From: Coniferiporia sulphurascens
Taxonomy: Eukaryota; Basidiomycota; Agaricomycetes; Hymenochaetales; Hymenochaetaceae
DNA: 64,000 nt
Reading direction: 5' to 3'
NCBI GenBank assembly: GCA_002794785.1
Contig: NBBA01000009.1
Location: forward strand, 930,001 to 994,000
Shown here piece after piece: positions 15,289-24,949 of the stretch. Every line of letters begins with the position of its first letter. The first letter of the stretch is position 1. A program made the position numbers and the translations under genes. The notes beneath the pieces were generated by a model. That model did no database searches. It saw only the letters and a program-made list of their open reading frames with translations, and was not told the DNA's origin.

Positions 15289-15839
15289 GGCTGAGGCGCT
15301 CTGCGGACAATGACGCTGGTGAGAGAGTTGGAAGTGGTAGAAGAGAAAGATGGAAGTGGGGAAGAGAAGAACACGAGGGAACTATATAAGATTGGGGGGA
15401 GGCGGTGACTCGAATGCAGGAGTATGGGGGAGGAGAGAAGGAGAGAATCGAGAGAGACGGAACGCGTCAGCCAGGGATATGGTCGTGTCAGGGCCGAGGA
15501 GGGCCCTAAGCGCGCCGTTCTGATCCCGTTTTCCCTCTGGAAATTCGATCCACTTTCTCTCCCTTCCAGTGGCTCGCCTCCGAAGGGGCTCGCAGCCTCG
15601 CACACAGCTTTTCCCTCCACAAAACTACTTGAGCCCAATTAACTACCGACAACGAGCACCGCACTCGAGTCTCGCGGGCGCAGATGAATCTAAAAGGAGA
15701 GGGTGGCCGTGTTCTGGAGTGCTCGAGTCATCGGGGACCCTGGTTATTGAGCCTGTGCTCGCGGCCGATAGTCGAGCAGGGACTGTGAGCCTTGGCCGTC
15801 GCGGTCCATGGCGATGAACGGGTCGCGTCAGGTGACCTG
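15289..15839. other. Upstream region of BCS1-like gene
   Basis: This is the sequence 5' to the BCS1-like ATG (minus strand) up to the beginning of the duplicated segment. It contains purine-rich runs near 15310-15480. No gene was recognised. Confidence 0.45.
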
Positions 15840-16860
15840 CCGTCGCGGCTTCCCCCTCCATTCCCAATGTCGTCCTCGACGACGAGCTCTCAGCGTCCCT
15901 GTGACTTTACTCATAAGAAATATGCAATCGTGATCAACTCCTATGGCGTCGGTCTTCGATCCCTAGCCGGCGTCCGGCGTCGGCCCGTTCCTCCTTGGCC
16001 CGCCACTTGCTATGTCGTCCCACGCACCAGCGTCTATGCACATCATCCGTTGTCAAGCACTTTTCGCCTCGCTTACCAACCCCCTACACAGCGGTCCCTT
16101 TCTTCCAGTCTGCACGCTGGCACGTTCGAAGCCTGTTGAAATAGCGAAAAGCTATCGAAGAAAACATGGTTACAATGCACGTTCCGCTCTACCTAACCGT
16201 CCAAGCAGTTCGCCCTTGTGTCGGACGTTCGGTTTACCCCTCGGCAATCAATACCCTAAGGTCGACAGACTGCACCTGTGGCTGGCTCCTTCGCCTTCAC
16301 CGGCCACCCCGACGCCATCGAAAATCTCCGCAAGCAGTCTCTACTCACAGTGCGTCAGATGGGCGACCGAAGTGCTGCACCTGCGTCATTGGCACTATCA
16401 TGTCGCAATGTATATTACAGATTCACTCAGATATGAACGCCCGGAAGTTGACCTGACTGTGGCTTCGACGCACACTTTTAATCAAACGCACATCTAGACT
16501 TACAATAACTCTGAGAAGGCGTGCATGATGGTTCTCTGGCCAATAGCTATGCCCTGCATTCGAAGCGCATGCGGCCTCCCGCGCTTGCTGTGAACCTTGG
16601 CCCCTTAGCTTTCCGCGACGATCGGTGGGGTGGGGTATATCCCACAGGTTATTCGTGGCTCGTGTGTCCATATCGGGTTTTCCCGAAAGGATCAAGTAGA
16701 AAGGAACTCCTCCGGTGTACGTCCCCGTGTGACTCGAGCGCCTGTCCGGGAATCAGTCCGATCAAAGCAGTTTTGTTTGTTGCTTCCCCCCCCTCTAATC
16801 TAGACCGGCGGCCGTAGCTCGATCCCGGAGCTGTTGTTATATATCGCCATTACATGATCG
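15840..16860. repeat. Duplicated 5' flank of the hydrolase array, copy 1
   Basis: This segment is a diverged copy of 20340-21290. Shared landmarks include AATGTCGTCCTCGACGAC, GATCAACTCCTATGGC, TGTGGCTGGCT, AGTCTCTACTCACAGTGCGT and CCCGGAGCTGTTG, in the same order and spacing. No uninterrupted gene is visible in either copy, so it is either promoter/intergenic sequence duplicated with the hydrolase or a dead gene. Confidence 0.75.
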
Positions 16861-17304
16861 AGTCAGACCGAGATCCAAAGATCCAGCCGATGGAAAGACA
16901 CCAGCCTCATGTTGGACGCGTTTCAGCTTTTACGACCTTCAATTTGCCTAAATTAATAGTATGACGGGTTATGGCAAATATGGAGAAATCTCATATCACC
17001 ATGAGATGATCAGAAATATCGTTTAGCCCTCCGTGACCTCTTTTTACCAGGGGTAAACGGGCTGACCGACCGGTTTTCGTTCTTATCCGTCGATTCCGTC
17101 GAGCTCGAGTCGACGCGTCGCGGTCGCGCCTTGGTCACGTGTTCCATTTTTCGACTTTAGAGTCAATTCGGCGGGTCGCAGACTCGCAGCTACTGCGAGT
17201 CTGCGGCTGCGTAACTATATGTGTAAAATCGTCTGTACCTCCATCGGCATCGTCGGTCTATCCGTCCAGCGATCTCTTAGAAATCGACAATATTACAGTT
17301 GAAA
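16861..17304. other. Immediate upstream region of hydrolase copy A
   Basis: It shares blocks with the region upstream of copy C (24500-24949), for example GATGATCAGAAATATCGTTTAGC against GAAATGATCGGAAAGATCGTTTAGC, and the CTTTTTACCAGG block. It probably carried the promoter of copy A. Confidence 0.5.
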
Positions 17305-19465
17305 ATGAAACTAATACTCGAACTAGCCCTCGGGACGCTTTTCCTCAGCTCCGTCTTTTTTCAGAGTCGCTCCTCGCGTTCGCGTACACTCAGGAGCCTT
17401 TCCTGACCGATGAGCCCGCTAACCCCGTCGCGCCATTTATCTCCGTCGAACTCTCCGCATTTGTGACACGCGCGCTGAGTGAGCAGGGTGTGCGCGGGCT
17501 CGCTCTCGGCATCGTCCGACCAGATGGAACCATCGAGCTCGGCGCGTGGGGGAACCGCTCCGAGAGCGGCGACACGGTAGACGCGGATGTGAGTGCGCAT
17601 ACGGCAGTACGGTCGTACCGGGTGTTAGTGCTAATCGGGCTGGGTGTATGCAGACTCTGTTCAGCATCGGCTCGTGCTCAAAGGCGTTCCTCGCTGCGTC
17701 CTTGGGTATCCTCATGGACGACTTTGCGCACGGCCGGAATGTGACACCCCTTCCTCCTGCGGTGACCGAGTTTGGGTGGGAGACTAAGGTCAAGGATCTG
17801 CTTCCGGACGACTGGGAGCTACGGGACGAGTGGCAGCAGCAGAAGACCAACTTGCGCGATATCCTGTCCCACGTATCCGGAGTCGTAGGATGGTTCCCCT
17901 TTTTCTAAACAACATATTGTGCTTGTCTGAAGGCTAACACACTTGTAATTTTTCTAGCCACGACCTCTCATATGGACCGAAGGGCACCGCAAGGGATATT
18001 GTCCGGCGCCTCCGATATCGTAATATGCCTTTTGAGCTTAGACAGAGATTCGCATACCATAATAAGGTACCTGTCTTGTTTCCCGTAGTGCACATGTGGA
18101 ACTAACCATTTTTTTGATTCCCAGATGTACGTGACGGCCACATACATACTCACCATGTACTCGGGCGTTCCCTTCAGCGAGTTTCTCCGGAAGCGCATAT
18201 TTGTGCCACTCGGAATGAACTCATCGACGATATCCCCTGCTGCTGCTGATAGGAGGCTTTCACAATCTTGGGCGTCTAGCGGTCGCCGAATTCTGTTTTG
18301 GCTGCCCGAGAAGGGTATGCCGACGATCGGCGGTGCGGGTGCTATTGTCTCTAGCGCGCGCGATATGGTAGGTCTACTATCTCGGTGAAGGAAAAAGCGA
18401 CTGATTGCCTCTTTCCATAGATGAAATAGCTGGGTATGTTACTTAACGAGAGTGTTGATCCACTTTCCAACAAAACGATTATCCTAACGTCGGCGTTCGA
18501 AGCCACTACAATAGCCTCTGTGATAATGTCAGGAACCGGCTCAGGTCACCAGTTGGTCGTTGGTTATGGCATGGGCTGAATTCGCTCGTCGTACCTCGGA
18601 CACGAGGCAAGTTTTGGGGGAAATATCGAGAAGAAATTTGTGCTTATTTGTATTACCACCAGATTGTGACGCCCAGAGGCAAGATCCCGGGTTTCTTGAG
18701 CTTGATCCAGTTCCTACCTCACGCGAAGCTTGGAATGGTGTCGCTCACAAACTTTGACGACGGCTATGTGGTGAACGACCTTCTGGCCCAACGCACCGCC
18801 GGCGATGTGTTGGGGCCCGTATCTATGGAGTAAGGCCTTCTACAGCGTCACGTTTAATGTTTGACTCTATTCTCTGAAATCTAGTCACTAAGGGAGCTCT
18901 TTCGAGGAGAGTCAAACGGTTGCTTCCAGCGTTAGGAAAAGACAACACGGATTTAACTCTCTCCCTTCGTCTGGAGGATTATGCGGGAACGTTTACCAGC
19001 CCAGGCTACGGCAACATTACCTTCTGCGTTTTTTTACCACCTAACTCAAAAGAAACACTAACCTTCTCGAATGATTACTATTTACTCGTGTCGCACGACT
19101 TTGCACCTGTCGACAGTGCACGGGATCAAGGTGATTCACCCAAAGCACCGCAGCTCCTCGCAACCTACTCACGCATCTGGTCTTCACACCTCCGCCTCGT
19201 GCACAAGCGCGCTGATGTCTTCACAGTCACAGTCACGACGCTCTTCCTGCACGGTTACGGGTCCGACACAAGTCCATTCTTGCACATCTTTGGTGCGGAG
19301 AAAACAGCGCATTTTGTCATCTTCGGGTCGGCGTCGGACCATCGAGTGGTTGGCTTCCCCGTGTGTGGCCTGGTGCGCGTCGCGGAGAGCGCGCAGGGCG
19401 ACTGTGAGAGCGGCGTCAGCATCATGTCAGACTTGCTCGTGTGGTTCACTAAGGTCGCGGATTGA
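17305..19465 (+). pseudogene. Beta-lactamase-like serine hydrolase, copy A, degenerate
   Basis: This is a full-length relic of the gene at 21522-23679. The SCSK active-site motif and the YHN motif survive. Lesions visible by comparison with copies B and C: a net 13-bp loss in the signal-peptide region near 17350 (frameshift); the donor of intron 2 changed from GT to AT at 17890-17891; Trp to stop (TAG) at 18427-18429; Trp to stop (TGA) at 18577-18579; the HTGG motif replaced by PRGK at 18672-18683; a TAA at 18889-18891; and an extra T shortly after (about 18923) that shifts the C-terminal frame. The C-terminal domain is otherwise still recognisable to its stop at 19463-19465. It cannot make a working enzyme. 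Confidence 0.9.
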
Positions 19466-19905
19466 GGCTCTCGGGCTTTGTGATAGTCCGCCCCTGGGAC
19501 ATCGAGGGTGCACATGGTACACACTGATTCCCGTCAATCCAACCCTGGAAACAAATGCATTTATCTGCCTGTCAAGACTCATCATGAGTCCCTCCCCTCT
19601 CCCGGCTTCCTTTTCTCTCCCGACCCGGCACACAGGTCTTTATTTTTGTTGAACTAATATACGAATACTCAATGCTACTGTACTGACTGTTCGGGGTGTT
19701 GACGCCGCTCCTGGTCTCCCCATCTCCGCGTGTCCGATGGCTGTGGATAAATAACACTGCCGCACTTACTAACGAACATAGCATAGTTTTATTGTTGTAC
19801 ATTTACGTCTGTTATAGAACCCGTATCAGTCCAGCCCTGACTCCCGAGCCTGACTGAGACTGTAATCTTTTCAACAATTAATCCTGATGGCTTGTGGCGA
19901 AGTAC
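19466..19905. repeat. Duplicated 3' flank of the hydrolase array, copy A (truncated)
   Basis: It matches the 3' flanks of copies B and C through blocks such as TCGAGGGTGCACATGGTACACA and AATCTTTTCAACA, then stops matching near 19905 just after GATGGCTTGTGGCGAAG. The rest of the flank is missing here and the inverted-repeat element follows. Confidence 0.65.
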
Positions 19906-19993
19906 TAGTACTTAAATGTTGAAGTATTACAAACTCCGGTTCAACCTGAAGTAAGGAGTATGCATATAGTTTAGCAGATCATTTTCCCTCTTA

Positions 19994-20258
19994 TACCGGT
20001 GGATATAATTAGTTACGCCGCACCTCAACATGGAAGGTGTTTCCCAACGCCATCTCACCATTGGAAAAAAATGAAATTGCTTGCTATTAGTGCCAAACTC
20101 TCTTATACTGTATCTACGTAGTTTATGTGTACCTTCAACACTGTGAGGGTTCAATTTTGTAGCATATAGACTTGTCAAGTAAATTCACGATCACACTTTG
20201 GGTGATGGGAAACACCTTCCATTTATAGGTACGGCGTAACTAATTATATCCACCTGTA
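19994..20258. mobile_element. MITE-like inverted-repeat element with TA target duplication
   Basis: Two inverted arms of about 55 bp (roughly 19994-20049 and 20203-20258) share GGTGGATATAATTAGTTACG and GGAAGGTGTTTCCCA in opposite orientation. TA dinucleotides sit at both ends (19994-19995 and 20257-20258), leaving an element of about 261 bp with no coding capacity. Size, long arms and TA flanks are those of a Tc1/mariner-type miniature element; the parent transposase is not in the window. The family is inferred. Confidence 0.75.
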
Positions 20259-20339
20259 CGTATAGCAATGGCGATCAATGTGACAGTCACAAATTAAACA
20301 GACAGATTTCGTTGCCTGACGCGGCTTCTCATTATCTCA

Positions 20340-21290
20340 TCTTACTCTTTCCATTCCTAATGTCGTCCTCGACGACAGGCCCGCCCTGGGAATCCTTGTG
20401 GCTTTTTCATAAAAATTTGGAATGGTGATCAACTCCTATGGCTTCGTTCTTTGATCCCCCTGGCTGGCTTCCGACGGGCGGCCGTCCCACAAAAATGTGT
20501 GCACCAGCGTCTCTATGCACATCATCCTTCGACAAGCACAATTCGCCTCGCTTGCCGACCCCTACAGCTGCCCCCCTTTTCCAGTCTGCACTATGGCACG
20601 TTCGGAGCTTGTCTAAGTATCGAAAAGCTATCCAAGCAAAGAACGTAGTTCAATGCACGCTCTACCAAAGTCTCCTAACTGCACACCTTGTGTCGGACGT
20701 TCGATTTACCCCTTGGCAGTCAATACCTTACGATCGATATATTACACTTGTGGCTGGCTGCTCCGCCTTCACCAGGCGACCTGACGCCATCGAAGACCAT
20801 TGCAGGCAGTCTCTACTCACAGTGCGTCGGATGGGCGACCGAACTGCCGCACCGTGCGTCATTGACATTATCATATCGCAATGCGTACCATAGGTCCACT
20901 CAGGTGTTAACGCTCGGAAGTTGACTTGGCTGTGGCTTCCGGCGCACGCTTTCAATCAAACGCACATCTAGACTGACAATAACTCTGAGAAGGCATGTAC
21001 AATTGTTCTCTGGCCATAGGTATGACTGCATTCGAAGCGCATGCTGCCTCCCGCACTTGTTGTGAACCTTGGTCCCTTAGCTTTCTGCGTGCTGCAAGTT
21101 ATACCTGGCTCATATGTCCACGTCGGGTTGCTCCGAAAGGATCAACTAGAAAGAGACTCTTACGACACACATTCCCGTGCGACTCGAGCGCCTGTCTGGG
21201 AATTCGTCTGATTAAAGCAGTTTCGCTTGTGGCTTCCCCCCTTTCCGATCTAGTCCGGCCATAGCTCTACCCCGGAGCTGTTGAGAATAT
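20340..21290. repeat. Duplicated 5' flank of the hydrolase array, copy 2
   Basis: This is the partner of 15840-16860, with the same order of shared blocks. It leads directly into the intact copy B, so its last few hundred bases probably include the promoter of that gene. No intact protein was recognised in it. Confidence 0.72.
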
Positions 21291-21521
21291 ATATCTCCAG
21301 GTTCGTGTTTTAGACGGTCATTAGTGGCCGCCATCGAATCGCAGCTACTGCGGCTGCGCGCCGTGCGTGCAGGACTGCGCTCATCTATATGGCGGGACTG
21401 CGGGACGACTACAAAACGGCCCACCCAAGTAACCCCCAATGTGCATCGTTTGCACTATCATCAGTATCCCCGGTATACCCGTCTAGTAATTCCCCCGAAA
21501 TCGACAGTAATCCAACCAGAA

Positions 21522-23679
21522 ATGAACCTAGTACTCACACTAGCTCTCGGCGCGACGCTTTTCCTCGGCCCCGGCCCTGGGCGTAGTCTTTTCGCGGGGT
21601 CGCTCCTCGCGTCCGCGGAAACTCTGGCCGATGAGCCCGCCAACCCCATCGCGCCAGTCATCTCCTCAGAACTCTCCGCGTTTGTGACAAGCGTGCTGAG
21701 CGAGCAGGGTGTGCGCGGGCTCGCCCTCGGCATCGTCCGGCCAGATGGAGGTGTCGGGCTCGGCGCGTGGGGGAACAGCTCCGAGAGCGGCGACGCGGTA
21801 GACGCGGATGTGAGTACACATACGGCGGTACGTTCTTGTCGGGTTTTAGCGCTAAATAGGCTGGGTATATGCAGACTCTGTTCAGCATCGGCTCGTGCTC
21901 AAAGGCGTTTCTCGCTGCGTCCTTGGGTATCCTCATGGAAGACTTTGTGCATGGCCGGAATGTGACACCCCTTCCTCCTGCGGTGACCGAGTTTGGGTGG
22001 GAGACCAAGGTCAAGAATCTGCTTCCGGACGACTTGGAGCTGCGGGACGAGTGGCAGCAGAAGAAGAATAACTTGCGCGACATCTTATCCCATGTGTCCG
22101 GGGTCGTAGGGTGATTTTTCTTTTTTAAGCGTATTGTGCTTGTTTGAAGACTAAACCACTCATATTTTATAGCCACGACCTCTCGTATGGACCGGAGGAC
22201 ACTGCAAGGGATATTGTCCGCCGCCTCCGATATCATAAAATACCATTTGAACTAAGGCAGAGATTCGCGTACAATAATGAGGTATCTAGATAGTCATCCC
22301 TTTTTTCCCGCAGTGTATGTGTAGGACTAACCATTTTTCTAAATATCAGATGTACGTGACAGCCACATACATACTCACCACGTACTCGGGCGTTCCCTTC
22401 AGCGAATTCTTGCAGAAGCGCATATTTGTTCCACTCGGAATGAATGCGTCGACAATATCCCCTGATGCTGCTGCCGCTAACGGGAAGCTCTCACAATCAT
22501 GGGCGTCTAGCGGTCGCCGAATTCCGTTTTGGCTGCCCGAGAATAGCATGCCGACGATCGGTGGTGCGGGCGCTATTATCTCTAGCGCGCGCGATATGGT
22601 AAGCTCATCAGTACGATGGCGGGAAATGCAACTGATTACCCCTTCTCCAAGACGAGATGGCTGGCTATGCTACTTAACGAGGGCGTTGATCCACTTTCCA
22701 ACAAAACGATTATCCCAACGTCGGCGTTCGAAGCCTCCACTATAGCTTCGGTAATAATGACAGGGACCGGCTCAGACCTCCAGTCGATTGTTGGTTATGG
22801 CTTAGGCTGGGAACGCATGTCATACCTCGGGCAGGAGGCAAGTTTTGGGAGTAATATCGAGAATAAATTTGTGCTTATCTATAATTGCCAGACTGTGGTG
22901 CACACCGGCGGGATTCCGGGCTTCCTGAGCCAGGCCCAGTTTCTACCGTACGCGGGACTTGGAGTAGTATCGCTCACGAACTCTGATGGTGGTGATGTGG
23001 TGAATAATCTTCTGGCCCAACGTATCGTTGGCGATGTGTTGGGGCTCGAAGCTATGGAGTGAGACCTATTATATCATCACGTTATTGATATTGACTCTAC
23101 CTTCCAACATCTAGTCAGGGCGGGGACACCTCCGGGGGGAATCAAACAGTTGCTCCAACGTGCGGGGGAAATGGGACCGATTCAACTCTTTCCCTTAGTC
23201 TGGAGGATTATGTGGGGACGTATATCAGCCCCGACTACGGCAACGTTACCTTCTGCGCATCGCCACCACCTGACTCTAAAGAAATGCAAACAAATTCCTC
23301 AAGTGATTACTGTTCGTCCCTGTTGCACGACTTCGCGCTCGTCGACAACGCTCAAGATCAGAAAGTTGGCGCACCGCAGCTCCTCGCATCCTACTCACGC
23401 ATCTGGTCTTCACAACTCCGCCTCGTGCACACGTGCGCCGACGTCTTCACATTCACTGCCACGACGCTCTTTGTACAGGGTTACGGGAACGATACAAGTC
23501 CGTTCTTGTATGACTACATCTCAGCCACGGCGCATTTTGACATCGTCGGGACGGAGTCAGACCGCCGGGTGGCTGGCTTCTACGTGTGTGATCTGCTGGT
23601 CGATGTGGATAGCACGCAGTGTGACCGTGGGAGCGGCATCGGCACAAGGCTCGTGCGGTTCACTAAAGTCGCGGACTGA
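21522..23679 (+). CDS. Secreted beta-lactamase-like serine hydrolase (peptidase S12 type), copy B, intact
   Basis: Seven exons: 21522-21809, 21875-22110, 22173-22281, 22350-22598, 22652-22837, 22892-23058 and 23115-23679, giving 599 aa. A signal peptide (MNLVLTLALGATLFL) leads into a class-C beta-lactamase/penicillin-binding fold with all three catalytic elements: SCSK at residues 103-106 (nucleophile Ser and Lys), YNN at 208-210 and HTGG at 360-363. A separate C-terminal domain (about 412-599) starts with LEDYVGTYISPDYG, like the beta-barrel domains that follow S12 hydrolases. Intron 5 (22838-22891) is GC-AG; reading through it would hide the HTGG junction. Fungal relatives are annotated as beta-lactamase/transpeptidase-like; the natural substrate is unknown and could be a D-amino-acid peptide, an ester or a lactam. 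It is the only undamaged copy of three in tandem. Confidence 0.9.
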
Positions 23680-24500
23680 GGTTCTCGGCCTTTGCCCGCC
23701 CCTGGCACAACGGGGTTGCACACGGTGCACGAATGACTCCTGTCAATATAACCCTGGATAAACAAATTTATTTATTTGTCTGTCAATACACATCACGAGC
23801 CCCTTCCCTCTCTCAGTTTCCTTCCTCGTTCGACTTGGTCAATGGATCCATATGTATTTTTCATTAACGTACGAATGCGCAATGCTATTATACCGACTGT
23901 TCGGGTGTTCGCGCCACCCCTGGTCCCCCACCTTCGCAAGTCTGATGACTTTGAGTAGATGAAACAGCCGCACTTACTACGAATAATAGAGTTTTACTGT
24001 GTATGGATCCCAGCCCCGATCCTGAGTTTGTACTTTTTTCAACGATTCTGATGGCCTGCGGCGAACCCGTCATTGTTATTGATTGTCACGACTTTCGCAC
24101 CGGGTGTCTGACAGTTTGTTCTATCACCGGGGTTGACTCCCCTTACTTAGGCGCTTCCCACTTCCCGCAGCAGCCATCAGCAACAAAGTTGGGAAGAGTG
24201 TTCCTCGGAAGGCTTGTACATACACGCCTCCGGTCGATCACAAAACATTGCCCCCGAATGATAATCACGAGAGCAAACAGGACAGCCATTGAAGACTGGA
24301 AATAAGAGGCCATGCTCTTTCGTGATACGGATCATCAGGATCAGTCTGCGTATGCTAACAGTTGTACACCCAACTCATAATCCGAGTCGACATAAAAGGA
24401 AGTAATAAAACAAAATAGGAAACGTGAAGGGAAAACCGTAAAATCGTGTGAAAGAATATATGGCAAGACAGGCCACATCGTAGGGCCGAACACGGCGCTG
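23680..24500. repeat. Duplicated 3' flank of the hydrolase array, copy B, ending in an OPT gene scrap
   Basis: It parallels 27135-27980 through blocks such as GTGCTTCCCAC-like GGCGCTTCCCACTTCCCGC, AACAAAGTTGGGA, GCTAACAGTTGTACACCCAA and GGAAAACCGTAAAATC. At 24472-24490 it contains CCACATCGTAGGGCCGAAC, nearly identical to 27959-27977, which encodes the last residues of the OPT transporter. The similarity ends right after this, marking a duplication breakpoint. Confidence 0.8.
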
Positions 24501-24949
24501 GAAATCCTATTTGCTCTGACGAAATGATCGGAAAGATCGTTTAGCACACAGTGAGTCACTCACAAAAAGCGGAGAAAGTTTATAAGTACTTATAAAGTGC
24601 TTAAATATAATACAAGTATAATCCTATGCTCGCTAAGTGCAATCGCTTGTAACATTTTTCCGGTTTTTGTGATGCGCCCGACCCCTTTTTACCAGGAGAT
24701 GAATGCGCGGACTCGCCGCGTCGCGCCTCAGTCACGTGCCTTATCTGCCTGTTTAGATGGTCAATTTACGGCTGCGCAGTGCGCACCATGTGTATGCAAA
24801 ACTGCGCTCGCTGATATGTCGGGACTGCGGGGCGAGTACGAAACGGCTTGCCCAAGTGTCTTCCCGTTGTGCACCGCCTGCACTATCATCAGCGTCTACG
24901 GTCTACCCGTCTAGCGATTTCCCCCAAATCGACAATAATCCGAACGAAA
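24501..24949. other. Upstream region of hydrolase copy C
   Basis: This A+T-richer stretch shares blocks with the upstream region of copy A (GATCGTTTAGC, CTTTTTACCAGG, CAGTCACGTG). A TATAAGTACTTATAAAG run at about 24580-24597 could serve as a TATA region, but it lies about 350 bp from the ATG. It is probably promoter sequence of copy C. Confidence 0.45.

Noticed and set aside
22616..22651. Possible alternative N-terminal start in the fifth exon of copy B
   Set aside because: The in-frame residues before TRWLAM are intron sequence between 22598 and 22652.
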